Shown here: positions 38,344 to 49,093 of the stretch, piece after piece
How the letters are laid out: each line of letters starts with the position of its first letter
Position numbering within the stretch: position 1 is the stretch's first letter
Assembly (NCBI RefSeq): GCF_017695955.1
Contig: NZ_JAAORO010000001.1
Span: 124,001-188,000 of the forward strand
From: Prochlorococcus marinus XMU1419
GTDB lineage: Bacteria; Cyanobacteriota; Cyanobacteriia; PCC-6307; Cyanobiaceae
Direction: 5' to 3'
DNA: 64,000 nt
The notes under the pieces: generated by a model
Database searches by the model: none
Seen by the model: only the letters and a program-made list of their open reading frames with translations
Told to the model about the DNA's origin: nothing
Made by a program: the position numbers and the translations under genes

Positions 38344-38389
38344 AATTCTTTAATTTGATTTTCTAGTAATAAAGAGAATTTTATATACT
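38344..38389 (+). promoter_or_regulatory. Imperfect inverted repeat and -10 element before the nifS-like gene
   Basis: AATTCTTTA (38344-38352) and TAAAGAGAATT (38370-38380) form an inverted repeat with two extra bases in one arm. TATACT at 38384-38389 is a good -10 only eight bases before the ATG at 38397, so the mRNA would be leaderless or nearly so. The repeat lies where a regulator could affect both this gene and divergent rre1. Tentative. Confidence 0.3.
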
Positions 38390-38396
38390 AAATACA

Positions 38397-39542
38397 ATGC
38401 TATCAACTCCTATACTACTAGATTATCAATCTTCGACTCCTTGCTCTAAGGATGTTGTTGATTCTATGAAACCTTTTTGGAGTGAGATATTTTCTAACCC
38501 TGCAAGCAAATCTAATTTGGCTGGAATCAAAGCAAGCGCTATATTAGAGGCCTCAAGAGAAAAAATAGAACAAAATTTATTTCTTAAGAATAAAAAAGTT
38601 ATTTTTACAAGTGGCGCAACAGAGTCTAATAACCTAGCTTTATTGGGTTTTGCGAGAAATTACTATAAAAAAACAGGAAATTATGGACATATTATTACCT
38701 TAAAAACGGAGCACAAAGCTGTACTTGAACCACTAATCCAACTAAAAAAAGAGGGATTTCAAGTTACGGAAATTAATCCTGAGAAAGATGGATTAATTTC
38801 AGAAGAACAATTCAAAAAAAATATAAGAGAAGATACATTTATGGTTAGTGTTATGTTGGCAAATAACGAAATAGGAGTTATTCAGCCTATAGGGAATATT
38901 TCAAAGATATGTAAATCGAGAGGAATAACTCTCCACTCTGATTTTGCACAATGTTTAGGGTATATCGAGTTAGAAAATCTTTTATCAGATGTAAATATGA
39001 TAACGATGAGTTCTCACAAAATATATGGTCCTAAAGGGATTGGACTTCTTTTGATTGATAAAGGAATTAATCTTGAGCCTTTAATTGTTGGCGGAGGTCA
39101 GGAATATGGTCTCAGGTCTGGTACATTACCTCTTCCTTTAGTAGTTGGCTTTGCTAAAGCAATAGAGATAGCAGTTTCTAATCAAAAAAGTAATGCTGAG
39201 AAATTACTTTTGTATAGAAATAATCTTTTGGAGGGTTTGTTAGAAAATAATTCTGGTTTATTAATTAATGGCTCAATAGAAAAAAGATTACCTCAAAATT
39301 TAAATTTCACTGTCTTGGATTTAAACGGAGCAAAGTTTCATAAAGTTTTAAAATCAAAAATAATTTGTTCTAGTGGATCTGCATGCAGTAATGGTGAACC
39401 ATCTCATGTTTTACTAGCCTTAGGTAGATCTTTTAAAGAAGCAGAATCTTCAATAAGGTTAAGTATTGGATTAAGTACTAATTCAAAAGAGATAAAAGAA
39501 GCAATTCAAATTCTTACAAATACGATCAAATCATTACGTTAG
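38397..39542 (+). CDS. Cysteine desulfurase (NifS/IscS family)
   Basis: PLP enzyme that takes sulfur from cysteine for Fe-S clusters or tRNA thiolation, 381 aa. The PLP lysine is in MSSHKIYGPKGIG and the active-site Cys in the loop CSSGSACSNGEPSH, which is of IscS length. The N terminus LLDYQSSTPCSKDV replaces the usual YLDNAATTP with some drift. It is a separate gene from SufS, which would lie in a suf cluster elsewhere. It converges on rsmH with six bases between. Confidence 0.9.
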   Translation: MLSTPILLDYQSSTPCSKDVVDSMKPFWSEIFSNPASKSNLAGIKASAILEASREKIEQNLFLKNKKVIFTSGATESNNLALLGFARNYYKKTGNYGHIITLKTEHKAVLEPLIQLKKEGFQVTEINPEKDGLISEEQFKKNIREDTFMVSVMLANNEIGVIQPIGNISKICKSRGITLHSDFAQCLGYIELENLLSDVNMITMSSHKIYGPKGIGLLLIDKGINLEPLIVGGGQEYGLRSGTLPLPLVVGFAKAIEIAVSNQKSNAEKLLLYRNNLLEGLLENNSGLLINGSIEKRLPQNLNFTVLDLNGAKFHKVLKSKIICSSGSACSNGEPSHVLLALGRSFKEAESSIRLSIGLSTNSKEIKEAIQILTNTIKSLR

Positions 39543-39548
39543 AAATTA

Positions 39549-40454
39549 TTAGCTTCTTAATTGAGCAATTCTTAATTTTCCACTTCTAGCTCTTCTATTT
39601 AGTTCGACTTCTTGTTCGGATGGTGTGATTGGCTTTTTTGTGAGATTTTTTATTCTTTGATCATTCTTAAAAGAATTTTTAACTAACCTATCTTCCAGGG
39701 AATGAAAACTAATAATAGAAATAATTCCCCCCGGTAGAAGCCAATTAGGGACAACTTGCAAAAATTTTTCTAGTACTTCAATTTCTTTATTAACGGCAAT
39801 TCTTAGTGCTTGAAATGTTCTTGTTGCTGGGTGTAATTTTTTATATCTTTGTTTTGGTGGGAAGCAGCCGGCAATAGAATAAGCTAACTCTTTTGTTCCA
39901 GAATATTTACCATTTTCCTTCAAATCCATTTTTATTTTCCTAGCAATCTTTCTTGATAGTCTTTCATCTCCATATTTATAAATTAGGTTAGCTAGATCTT
40001 TTTCATTTAAATCTTCAATTAAATTCTCTGCATTAACCTCAAGAAAAGGATTCATCCGCATATCAAGTGGACCATCTTTTTGGAAACTAAATCCTCTTTT
40101 AGGATCATCAATTTGGTTACTATTTACTCCAAGATCTGCAATCACAAAAGAAACTTTTTCTTTTGGTATAAATTCCGCAAAATTTGAAGCCTTTATATCA
40201 ATCCTATTTTTAAATTCATCAAGTTTTTTTGATGCTGATTTTCTTGCGAATGGATCTTGATCAAGGCCAATTATTTTTAAATCCGAATATTTTCTCAATA
40301 GATGATAAGAGTGCCCGCCTCCGCCTAAAGTTGCGTCTATTCCTTTAAATTGGTTGTTATGTATTAATGGGTAATGCTCTAATGAGGCCATAATCTCATC
40401 TGTCATAACTGATTTATGATTGAAAAAAGATGAATCAGATAGGTCAGTTTGCAT
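39549..40454 (-). CDS. rsmH: 16S rRNA (cytosine-1402-N4) methyltransferase
   Basis: SAM-dependent methylase (formerly MraW) acting on C1402 in the ribosomal P site. The 301 aa protein shows NHKSVMTDEIMASL, the SAM site GIDATLGGGGHSYHLL, GLDQDPFA and FVIADLGVNSNQID, as well as the C-terminal HSLEDRLVKNSFK. Usual cell-division partners (ftsL, ftsI) are absent; instead it is divergent from ndhH across only 38 bases, which must hold both promoters. Confidence 0.95.
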   Translation of the reverse strand: MQTDLSDSSFFNHKSVMTDEIMASLEHYPLIHNNQFKGIDATLGGGGHSYHLLRKYSDLKIIGLDQDPFARKSASKKLDEFKNRIDIKASNFAEFIPKEKVSFVIADLGVNSNQIDDPKRGFSFQKDGPLDMRMNPFLEVNAENLIEDLNEKDLANLIYKYGDERLSRKIARKIKMDLKENGKYSGTKELAYSIAGCFPPKQRYKKLHPATRTFQALRIAVNKEIEVLEKFLQVVPNWLLPGGIISIISFHSLEDRLVKNSFKNDQRIKNLTKKPITPSEQEVELNRRARSGKLRIAQLRS

Positions 40455-40492
40455 AACTTTCGACTAAGATTTGTTTAGAAGTTAAATTTCGA

Positions 40493-41680
40493 ATGGCTCA
40501 GCTAGAGACTAGAACAGAACCAATGGTGGTCAATTTTGGACCTCATCATCCCTCAATGCATGGGGTTTTAAGGTTAGTTGTAACTCTAGATGGTGAGAAT
40601 GTCATTGATTGTGAGCCAGTAATTGGATATTTACATAGAGGAATGGAAAAGATAGCTGAAAATAGAACAAATGTAATGTATGTCCCTTATGTAAGCAGAA
40701 TGGATTATGCAGCAGGAATGTTTTATGAAGCTATTGTAGTAAATGCTCCTGAAAGATTAGCTAATATTCCAGTTCCTAAAAGAGCAAGTTACATCAGAGT
40801 TCTTATGCTCGAACTTAATCGTATTGCTAATCATCTTTTATGGCTTGGTCCTTTTTTAGCAGACGTGGGAGCTCAAACTCCATTTTTCTATATTTTTAGA
40901 GAAAGAGAAATGATTTATGATCTCTGGGAAGCTGCTACTGGACAAAGGCTAATAAATAATAATTTCTTTAGGATAGGTGGTGTCGCATGTGATCTTCCAT
41001 ACGGATGGTTAGAAAAATGTATAGACTTTTGTGATTGGTTCGGTCCTAAAATAGATGAATACGAAAAATTAATCACAAATAATCCAATTTTTAGAAAAAG
41101 AATTGAAGGTCTCGGAACAATACAAAGAGACCAGGCAATTAATTGGTCTTTGTCTGGGCCAATGCTTAGAGCTTCTGGAGTTTCCTGGGATTTAAGGAAA
41201 GTCGATAGTTATGAATGTTATGACGATTTTGATTGGCAGATTGCTTCAGAAAAAGAGGGAGATTGCTATGCGAGATATCGAGTAAGAGTTGAAGAGATGA
41301 GACAATCACTGAGCATCATTCGCCAAGCCTGCGAAATGATTCCAGGAGGTCCAACAGAAAATTTAGAAGCTCAAAGAATGGCGGCTGAAGATAAGAAAAA
41401 TGAAATATTTGGTATTGACTATCAATATGTAGCTAAGAAGGTTGCTCCAACGTTTAAAATTCCTAACGGAGAATTGTATACAAGATTAGAGTCCGGTAAA
41501 GGAGAAATAGGTGTATTTATTCAAGGAAATAATGAAGTTACCCCGTGGAGATTTAAAATCAGAGCAGCTGATTTAAATAATCTGCAAATATTGCCTCATA
41601 TTCTTAAAGGTGCCAAGATCGCAGATATTATGGCAATCCTTGGTTCAATAGATGTCATTATGGGATCTGTTGATAGATAA
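40493..41680 (+). CDS. ndhH: NDH-1 subunit H (NdhH)
   Basis: 49-kDa type subunit that lines the quinone site of NDH-1 with NdhA and NdhK. The 395 aa protein has [14 protein letters not shown] near the N terminus, GYLHRGMEK, and the C-terminal IMGSVDR that replaces the hydrogenase-type metal ligands. Length matches plastid NdhH. It is followed after nine bases by a thioesterase gene of the phylloquinone path. Confidence 0.96.
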   Translation: MAQLETRTEPMVVNFGPHHPSMHGVLRLVVTLDGENVIDCEPVIGYLHRGMEKIAENRTNVMYVPYVSRMDYAAGMFYEAIVVNAPERLANIPVPKRASYIRVLMLELNRIANHLLWLGPFLADVGAQTPFFYIFREREMIYDLWEAATGQRLINNNFFRIGGVACDLPYGWLEKCIDFCDWFGPKIDEYEKLITNNPIFRKRIEGLGTIQRDQAINWSLSGPMLRASGVSWDLRKVDSYECYDDFDWQIASEKEGDCYARYRVRVEEMRQSLSIIRQACEMIPGGPTENLEAQRMAAEDKKNEIFGIDYQYVAKKVAPTFKIPNGELYTRLESGKGEIGVFIQGNNEVTPWRFKIRAADLNNLQILPHILKGAKIADIMAILGSIDVIMGSVDR

Positions 41681-41689
41681 GTTCTTTAA

Positions 41690-42142
<453 letters not shown>

Positions 42143-42158
42143 TTCTTATTTTTTAAAT

Positions 42159-43325
42159 TTATAGTTTATTTTTAACAATCCACTTTTCAGGTTTTTCATG
42201 TTTAGGCCAACTTTGGGAAAATTTTTTTAATAAATTTAAAGAATTTTCAATTTTTTTATGATTTGTAAGTTCTCTAAATTCAATAATTATATTAATTTTA
42301 TTTCCCCATAATTTGTCGGATACTTTTGAAATATTGAATTTATTAATTGGGATATTTTCTTTAATAATGAAAGCATTTAATCGAGTTTCAATTATTTTTG
42401 GAAAAACGATTTCTCCTCCTGAATTAAAAGCTTTATCACTTCTTCCAAGAAATTTTAAATATAAAGAATTATTGATTTGATTAATTTCACCTAAATCACC
42501 GGTTTGCCACCACCCTTTTTTATTTTTGAAATTTTCAGTTTTTGAAGAGTCTATTATTTCGATTCCAATTCTGGCTGATTTAATCTCGATTATTCCTTGT
42601 GTGTTAATTCTTATTTGTGTATCAGGTAGTATTTCTCCAACATTTTCAAAACCCATTAAGAATTCTTTTGGTTTTAAACTAGTAACCATTGCTGCTGTTT
42701 CAGTTGAGCCGTAACAAGGTGCTAATTTTATTTTTTCTTCTATACATTGTTCTGCAGTTTCGCCTGAGATAGAAGCTCCACCTACCCAAATTAGATCAAA
42801 AATTTTTAGCCAACTAATACCATCTTTTTGAGCTAAAAGTCTTTGTAATTGGGTAGGTACTAATGATGTAATTAGATGTTTTTTGTTTTTTTTAGATTTA
42901 ATTGTAAAAAGTAAAAGTTCTCGAGTTTTTTTTATTAAATTTGGAGAAATATTAATACAATCACATCCCCAAGTTTGACTTCTAACAATTGGCATTAAGC
43001 CACTTATATGGTTCAGGGGTAAAGTATTTAAAATTAAGCAGTTTTGTAATTCAAATCCTTGTTCAATAAGCCATTGGCCTGATGTAAATGCAGATAATTT
43101 AAGATTATCTAAATGGTGAAAACATTTTCTTGGTTTTCCAGTACTGCCACTACTGTTTAAAATAATTGCGGGCCCATTTTCAGTAATTGAATTTAATATA
43201 TCTTCATCTTTATAAAATTTGTTTTTTACATAAATAATTTTCTTCTCTCTAATTTTTTCAATAATTTTCTCTACAGATTGAGTTTCATTATTTTCAACTT
43301 CAATAGTATGAATTTTATTTTTCAT
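42159..43325 (-). CDS. menE: O-succinylbenzoate-CoA ligase
   Basis: Adenylate-forming enzyme that activates o-succinylbenzoate as its CoA ester for phylloquinone. At 388 aa it is shorter than the usual 450 or so, lacking part of the N-terminal subdomain. Key motifs remain: the P-loop LNSSGSTGKPRKC, CYGSTETAAMV, WWQTGDLG and LGRSDKAFNSGGE. I choose the ATG at 43325, whose ATGA overlaps the menC stop; an ATG four codons upstream (43337) is possible. It follows menC and menA on the same strand. Confidence 0.9.
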   Translation of the reverse strand: MKNKIHTIEVENNETQSVEKIIEKIREKKIIYVKNKFYKDEDILNSITENGPAIILNSSGSTGKPRKCFHHLDNLKLSAFTSGQWLIEQGFELQNCLILNTLPLNHISGLMPIVRSQTWGCDCINISPNLIKKTRELLLFTIKSKKNKKHLITSLVPTQLQRLLAQKDGISWLKIFDLIWVGGASISGETAEQCIEEKIKLAPCYGSTETAAMVTSLKPKEFLMGFENVGEILPDTQIRINTQGIIEIKSARIGIEIIDSSKTENFKNKKGWWQTGDLGEINQINNSLYLKFLGRSDKAFNSGGEIVFPKIIETRLNAFIIKENIPINKFNISKVSDKLWGNKINIIIEFRELTNHKKIENSLNLLKKFSQSWPKHEKPEKWIVKNKL

Positions 43326-44287
43326 AGTTGATCCCATATCTTTTTTGCTTCATTTAAAAATAGAAACGAATTAGGGAATTTATTTATTGCTAAACCAGGA
43401 ACTTTTGGAGTTGGTCCTTGTAATTGTAGAGACGATAAATGATAAAGCCATCTCTTCCCTATTCCAGTTTCAAATGAAGTACTTATAGATATTAAAGCTT
43501 TTTTATTTTCTAATTCTCTTAGAAGCTTAACTGGATTATTTTCTTGAGAAGGCCTTCGAATTTGCCAACCCTTCCACTCATCAATCAAAGTTGGAAATTT
43601 TAAAAGTGATTCGTCTAAGGCTATCGGGATTTTTTTGTTGAGTTCTTTCATTCCTTCAATATCATCAACACAGAGAGGTTGTTCTAACCAATCTATGTTT
43701 TTGTTATCTTTCAAAATATCAGCCCATCTATTAGCAATCTTTCTACCCCAAGAACCATTAGCATCTATTCTTAACTTAATATTATTGCTTATTTGGCTTA
43801 AAATTTCTTCTAAATTTGCTTCTTCCTCATGGTTATCTCTTAATGCTAATTTCCATTTTATGGTTACTGGTTTCCCAATTTTTGATTGTCTTTTTTTAAT
43901 TATATCTAGCTCTGAAATTACATTTTCAGAATTTAAAAGTATGGCTGTTTTATCGATTTCATCAAAGGCATAGTTTTCTTTAAAAATTATTTTTCCATTT
44001 ATCTCAGCTAATGCAGAATTTATTGCAGATTGAATGCATGGGTGAAAATTATTTATTTGTTCAGATAAATTAAATACTTCTACATTCTCAGGTATCATAT
44101 TTAGTTGTTTTGCACATTTTTTTAAGTCATCTTCTAGAAGTGGTGAAACTTCTCCAAACCCAATTTTTTTATCATTACTTGTTAATTTAATTATCCAACC
44201 CAGTTTTGTAAGATAAGTGGTTTTAGAATTTTTTACTTTTGTGGATAACTTAAAGCTATAAGATTTTTTTTTAAATATTATGTTCAT
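43322..44287 (-). CDS. menC: O-succinylbenzoate synthase
   Basis: Enolase-superfamily enzyme that dehydrates SHCHC to o-succinylbenzoate. The 321 aa protein has the barrel Lys in TIKWKLAL, metal ligands in LRIDANGSW and WLEQPL, and IALDESL further on. The sequence is divergent and A+T-driven, but the ligand order fits. Its ATG overlaps the menA stop by four bases (ATGA) and its stop overlaps menE likewise, indicating translational coupling. Confidence 0.88.
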   Translation of the reverse strand: MNIIFKKKSYSFKLSTKVKNSKTTYLTKLGWIIKLTSNDKKIGFGEVSPLLEDDLKKCAKQLNMIPENVEVFNLSEQINNFHPCIQSAINSALAEINGKIIFKENYAFDEIDKTAILLNSENVISELDIIKKRQSKIGKPVTIKWKLALRDNHEEEANLEEILSQISNNIKLRIDANGSWGRKIANRWADILKDNKNIDWLEQPLCVDDIEGMKELNKKIPIALDESLLKFPTLIDEWKGWQIRRPSQENNPVKLLRELENKKALISISTSFETGIGKRWLYHLSSLQLQGPTPKVPGLAINKFPNSFLFLNEAKKIWDQL

Positions 44288-45201
44288 TTATTAAGTAAGT
44301 AATTAAATATTAATCCTGTGATTAAGCCAACTCCATTAAGAGTTTGAAATTTTATTGCGACGAATTTGGAATTTTTTATTGCAGAAGGTTTTTTATAATA
44401 AGACTTTAATAAATTTATAAGTCTTATTGCTTGAGGAAAACTAATAAAATAAAGGATACAAAACACTGGAATAAATCCAGTAACTATAGTTAAAAGTTGA
44501 AAAATATATATTGTAAAAATTATCCAAGGCACAAATTGAGAACCTTTTTTTGCTCCTAGGCGAACTAAAGGTGAATTTTTCCCATGCTTTTTATCTTCAG
44601 AAATTTGATGAAAATGAGAACAAAATAATACAAGAGTTGTTGCTAATGAAGGTCCTGAACCAAGTAATAAAGAAACTTTCCAGGGAACATTTTCTAAGTA
44701 AATATTAGAAGGATTTAAAGCAATTAAGACTGCAGAGTAGGCGAAAGGTCCAAATGCAAGCCAGCATAATGGTTCTCCTAAGCCTTGATAGCCAAATCTA
44801 AAAGGAGGTCCTTGATATAAATATCCTAGGAAGCAGCAAGATGCCACTAAAATCAAAATGTTGATACTTGTTGATACTGAAATAATTGAAATTATTAATA
44901 AACCAATAACTAAAGATGTATATGCAATAAACGAAATTATTTTTTTATTTTTTATAAGATTTACAATTGAATGGAATTTAAATTCATCGATTCCTGTTTC
45001 TGCGTCGAATAAATCATTAGTTAGGTTTTCCCAAAGTAATATAAAAATTGCAGCTAAAGTAAATGCGATTAAATTATAAATTTTTACCTTTTCATATTGA
45101 TTGAGTATATAAGCCCCTGTTATTAAAACTGGAAGTATGGCAACAGAATAAAGAGGCCATTTTATCGCTTGTTTCCATAATTTTTTTTTATCTTCGTCCA
45201 T
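44284..45201 (-). CDS. menA: DHNA phytyltransferase
   Basis: Membrane UbiA-family prenyltransferase that attaches the phytyl chain to 1,4-dihydroxy-2-naphthoate. The 305 aa protein has about eight helices and Asp-rich prenyl-diphosphate sites: NDLFDAETGID near residue 62 and a second region around HFHQISEDKKHGK. First gene of the menA-menC-menE transcript. It is divergent from menF across about 100 bases. Confidence 0.92.
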   Translation of the reverse strand: MDEDKKKLWKQAIKWPLYSVAILPVLITGAYILNQYEKVKIYNLIAFTLAAIFILLWENLTNDLFDAETGIDEFKFHSIVNLIKNKKIISFIAYTSLVIGLLIISIISVSTSINILILVASCCFLGYLYQGPPFRFGYQGLGEPLCWLAFGPFAYSAVLIALNPSNIYLENVPWKVSLLLGSGPSLATTLVLFCSHFHQISEDKKHGKNSPLVRLGAKKGSQFVPWIIFTIYIFQLLTIVTGFIPVFCILYFISFPQAIRLINLLKSYYKKPSAIKNSKFVAIKFQTLNGVGLITGLIFNYLLNK

Positions 45202-45302
45202 TTTTATTTAACTCACAAAATTCGATCATTATTAAATGTAGTTTATAAATTGAGTTACATTTTTTACTTTATTGCATGATTTTTAGTTATTTTCAATAAG
45301 TA

Positions 45303-46715
45303 ATGAAAAATGATTTAAACTTAACAGATTTTTTAAAAGATGTATTTTCCTCTTTCGATAAGAAAGTAGAAAATTCTGGATTAGTAAGTATTTGTGTTGA
45401 GATTCCTTGTATTGATTTATTACAAGTATATGAATTGTTTATAAATAAATATCAGTTTTCTTCATTCTGGGAGGAATCTAATGGTATTTCATATATTGCT
45501 TTTGAGAAATGTAAATATGTTACTTTGGATGGTCCTAAAAGATTTGAGGTGGCAAAAGAGTTTAATTCTGAGAATTTTAAAAATTTAATTAACTTAACTA
45601 ATGAATCACATAATTCTGCACTTTCAAAAATAATTTATTTATTTTCTTTTTCTGAAAACTTGAATAATAAGAATTTATCTTCTGATGTCCCTTCTTTGGA
45701 AGCTATTTTACCAAAAATATTAATTATTCAAAGTAATAAGAATTGCTGGTTAAGAATCAATGGTCATGTTGAAGGTAAATCATCATTAAGAACATTAATT
45801 GAAGAAATATGGACAATTAGAAATAAAGTTATTAATTCTGAGCCAGAATTAATAAAATCATCTAGCTTAAAAAATAGTTTTGATTTACCTATTATTGACG
45901 ATTTCTTACACTCCTTAGAAATTTCTAATACAAGTTTGAAAAAAGTATTAAATAGAGGAATTCAATTAGTAGAAAAAGGTATTCTCGAAAAGATAGTTTT
46001 AGCGAATAGGATTAAAATAAAATTTAGAAATAAATTAGATTTAGTAGAAATTTTAAAAAGATTTAAAAAGAATCATCCAAATACATGCAGATATGTTTGG
46101 AAAAGAAATAGTAAGGATATTTTGTTTGGAGCATCTCCAGAAAAATTATTTTGTTTTACTAAACCTAATTTAACTTTGGAGGCTCTTGCAGGAACTATCT
46201 CTACTAATTCAAATTACAAGAAACTCCTAAAAAGTACTAAAGACTTAAAGGAACATAATTATGTAACAGAGTATTTGATTAAATGTTTAGAAGTTTCAAA
46301 AATAAAAAACTTTGAAAAAAGTGATATTAAGGTAAATTCATTTGGAGATATTTCTCATTTGCAAACACTCATTTCCTCTAGAGTTGAAAATATATGTCCT
46401 TTTGAATTGCTTAAAAACTTGCATCCATCTCCTGCTGTTTGTGGTTACCCAAAAAATGTAGCGTTGGATTGGATAAACACTCTTGAGTCTTTCCCTAGAG
46501 GAAATTATGCTTCTCCAATGGGTTGGGTTGATTCATCAGGAAATGCTTCATTTCTTTTAGCAATAAGAGGAGCTAGGTATATTGAAGAAAATATTGAATT
46601 TACTGCCGGTTCAGGTATAGTTTCAGGCTCTGTTTTAGATAAAGAAATAGATGAGATTAAATTAAAATTTGAATCTATAGTAAAACAAATATTTTTCGCT
46701 AAAAATCCTAGATAA
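45303..46715 (+). CDS. menF: Isochorismate synthase
   Basis: Chorismate-binding enzyme making isochorismate, the entry to phylloquinone. The 470 aa protein has the catalytic Lys region [19 protein letters not shown], the active-site strand [20 protein letters not shown] and the C-terminal [12 protein letters not shown] and AGSGIVSGS. The N-terminal 200 residues are variable, as usual. It is divergent from the menA-C-E run, so both arms of the pathway may share the 100-base control region. The 3' end overlaps gshB by eight bases. Confidence 0.92.
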   Translation: MKNDLNLTDFLKDVFSSFDKKVENSGLVSICVEIPCIDLLQVYELFINKYQFSSFWEESNGISYIAFEKCKYVTLDGPKRFEVAKEFNSENFKNLINLTNESHNSALSKIIYLFSFSENLNNKNLSSDVPSLEAILPKILIIQSNKNCWLRINGHVEGKSSLRTLIEEIWTIRNKVINSEPELIKSSSLKNSFDLPIIDDFLHSLEISNTSLKKVLNRGIQLVEKGILEKIVLANRIKIKFRNKLDLVEILKRFKKNHPNTCRYVWKRNSKDILFGASPEKLFCFTKPNLTLEALAGTISTNSNYKKLLKSTKDLKEHNYVTEYLIKCLEVSKIKNFEKSDIKVNSFGDISHLQTLISSRVENICPFELLKNLHPSPAVCGYPKNVALDWINTLESFPRGNYASPMGWVDSSGNASFLLAIRGARYIEENIEFTAGSGIVSGSVLDKEIDEIKLKFESIVKQIFFAKNPR

Positions 46716-47631
46716 TTTCCACTAATTTTTCAATAACTTCCTCTGAAACATTTTTATTGGATAAATTTTCTATTTCTCTTAATCCTGTTGGACTGGTTAC
46801 ATTAATCTCGCTAAGCATTCCATTTATTACATCAATACCGACAAAAAATAAACCTTCATCTTTAAAGTGTTTAGATAACTCTGAGCAGATACTTTTTTCT
46901 TTTTCTGTTAATAAGGTTGGTTCAGCCTTACCTCCCATTGCCAAATTACTCCTAAAATCACCTCCTTGAGGAATCCTATTTATAGATCCAATTGCTTCAC
47001 CATTTACAATAATTATTCTTTTATCACCTTCTACAACTTCAGGAATAAACTTTTGCATCATAACAGGCAATTCTTCTTGAGAAGTTATTAATTCAATGAT
47101 TGATTTAATGCCTGGGGAATTTTTATTAATCCTGATAACACCTTGACCACCTTTTCCTCCTAGAGGTTTTATAACAACTTCATTATTTATATTTGCAAAA
47201 TTAATGAGATCTTTTACCTTACTCGCAACTATTGTTGGTGCCATTAAGTGACTGTATCTCAAAGCACCTAACTTTTCATTCCATGCCCTTAATGATGAAG
47301 GTTTGTTAATTACTTTTACTCCTTTTCTTTCGGCAACTTCTAAAAGATGGGTTGCATACAAATAAGCCTCATTTACAGGAGGATCTTTTCTCATCCAAAT
47401 GCAATTAAATTCGGCGAGAGGAATGCAATCATTCTCTTTGAAAGAAATCCACGGATTGACTTCAATTTTTACGGAAGATGCCCATACTTCATCACCTCTA
47501 GCTTCAAGGTCTTGAGGCGTACAACTCCAGATTTCAATATTTTTTTTGGATGATGCTTGCATTAATGCAGCAGATGAATCTTTTAGAGGATTTATATTTT
47601 TTATTGGATCTATTACAAATAGAAATTTCAT
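46708..47631 (-). CDS. gshB: Glutathione synthetase
   Basis: ATP-grasp ligase joining glycine to gamma-glutamylcysteine. The 307 aa protein has [11 protein letters not shown], the glycine-rich ATP loop [13 protein letters not shown], and the C-terminal [19 protein letters not shown] with metal ligands. It follows the glutaredoxin gene by five bases on the same strand, so glutathione synthesis and use are encoded together. Confidence 0.95.
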   Translation of the reverse strand: MKFLFVIDPIKNINPLKDSSAALMQASSKKNIEIWSCTPQDLEARGDEVWASSVKIEVNPWISFKENDCIPLAEFNCIWMRKDPPVNEAYLYATHLLEVAERKGVKVINKPSSLRAWNEKLGALRYSHLMAPTIVASKVKDLINFANINNEVVIKPLGGKGGQGVIRINKNSPGIKSIIELITSQEELPVMMQKFIPEVVEGDKRIIIVNGEAIGSINRIPQGGDFRSNLAMGGKAEPTLLTEKEKSICSELSKHFKDEGLFFVGIDVINGMLSEINVTSPTGLREIENLSNKNVSEEVIEKLVEII

Positions 47632-47636
47632 AAGAT

Positions 47637-47891
47637 CTAGTTTAATAATGTGTCTAATTTATTTTCATTTTCTAATGTGTAGAGATCGTCGCAGCCTCCA
47701 ATACCCTCGTTATCTATAAATATTTGTGGTAATGTTCTCCTACCATTTGCTCTTTTAGTCATCAATGCTCTGGCATCTTCATCGCCATCAATCTTATATT
47801 CTGTAAAATTTATATTTTTTTTCTTGAGTAGAGATTTTGCTCGAATACAGAATGGGCAATATTGCCAAGTATAAATTTCAACTTTGGACAT
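47637..47891 (-). CDS. grxC: Glutaredoxin
   Basis: Dithiol glutaredoxin of 84 aa with the active site CPFC at residues 12-15 (Phe in place of the more usual Tyr), the cis-Pro loop [10 protein letters not shown] and the glutathione-binding GGCDDLY. It reduces disulfides and mixed glutathione disulfides. It lies upstream of gshB and is divergent from prfB. Confidence 0.95.
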   Translation of the reverse strand: MSKVEIYTWQYCPFCIRAKSLLKKKNINFTEYKIDGDEDARALMTKRANGRRTLPQIFIDNEGIGGCDDLYTLENENKLDTLLN

Positions 47892-47967
47892 TTTTTTAAA
47901 ATAATACTTAGTTTATACTATTAAACAAAAGTGCCTGTTAGATTATACATAACGATTAAACTCTATT

Positions 47968-49090
47968 TTGATAGATATTACAGATTTCAAAAAAGATCTT
48001 TCGGAACTAACAGAGCGCCTGGGTAATGCTCAGGATTGTCTTTGACGTTCCAAAATTAAAAGCGAAAATGAGGGAGTTAGAGCAAATTTCTGCTCAACCT
48101 GCATTTTGGGATAATCAAGATGAAGCGAAAAAACAAATGTTAATTCTTGATGATGTTAAGGCACAACTAGAATTGTTGGATAAATGGAAAACTTTTATTT
48201 CTGATGCTAATGCTTCTCTTGAGCTTTATTCTTTAGAACCAGAAGAGGAAATGATTTTGGAATCTAAGGAGGGGCTAAAGAAATTAAGAGAGAATTTAGA
48301 TAAATGGGAATTTGAAAGGTTGTTAAGTGGTGAATACGATAAGGAAGGAGCAGTAGTTTCTATAAACGCAGGCGCTGGTGGAACAGATGCACAGGATTGG
48401 GTAGAAATCTTATTGAGAATGTATTCAAGATGGGCCGATAATAATCAAATGAGTTTAATCATCAATGAATTATCTCAAGGAGAAGAAGCAGGTATTAAAA
48501 GTGTAACTTTTGAAATTGATGGAAAATATGCATACGGATATTTAAAATATGAAAAAGGAACTCATAGATTAGTAAGAATTTCTCCTTTTAATGCTAATGG
48601 TAAAAGACAAACCAGCTTTGCTGGGGTAGAGGTCATGCCAAAATTAGATGACAATATTTCACTCGATATACCTGAAAAAGATTTAGAAATTACAACAAGT
48701 AGATCCGGTGGGGCTGGAGGTCAAAATGTTAATAAAGTAGAGACAGCGGTAAGAATTGTTCATTTGCCTTCAGGGATTTCAGTAAGATGTACTCAAGAAA
48801 GATCGCAATTACAAAATAAAGAAAAAGCTATGTTACTCCTTAAGTCTAAACTACTAGTGATTGCTAAAGAACAAAGAGCGGCAGAAGTCGCAGATATTAA
48901 AGGTGATATTGTAGAAGCTGCATGGGGCAATCAAATAAGAAATTATGTTTTCCATCCTTACCAAATGGTAAAAGATCTCAGGACTATGCAGGAGACTAAT
49001 GACTTAGATAGTGTTTTAGATGGTGGACTTGAACTATTTATTCATGAATTATTACGCATGAATATTTCTTCTTACGAATCTATTGAATAA
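47968..49090 (+). CDS. prfB: Peptide chain release factor 2, with programmed +1 frameshift
   Basis: RF2 ends translation at UGA and UAA. The gene is in two frames. A first part starts at TTG 47968 and codes 25 residues ending in QDCL before an in-frame TGA at 48043; the second begins with GAC at 48044, in the +1 frame. Joined (47968..48042 and 48044..49090) the protein is 373 aa and reads on without a break. The shift site CTTTGAC is the same as in E. coli prfB, where RF2 shortage favours slippage, so the protein controls its own synthesis. The GGQ loop is present in [14 protein letters not shown]. In the upper frame the only start is TTG. Confidence 0.95.
48031..48046 (+). promoter_or_regulatory. 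Programmed +1 frameshift site of prfB
   Basis: The slip codon CTT (48040-48042) is followed by the TGA stop (48043-48045) and a C, the standard CUU-UGA-C context. AGGA at 48032-48035 lies four bases upstream of CTT and can act as the internal Shine-Dalgarno-like stimulator, slightly further away than in E. coli. Sense frame to the left, +1 frame to the right. Confidence 0.93.
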
Positions 49091-49093
49091 CTA

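Noticed and set aside
48026-48043. prfB starting inside the second frame near 48026
   Set aside because: Residues before 48044 in that frame are the other side of the shift site; the conserved RF2 N terminus lies in the upstream frame.
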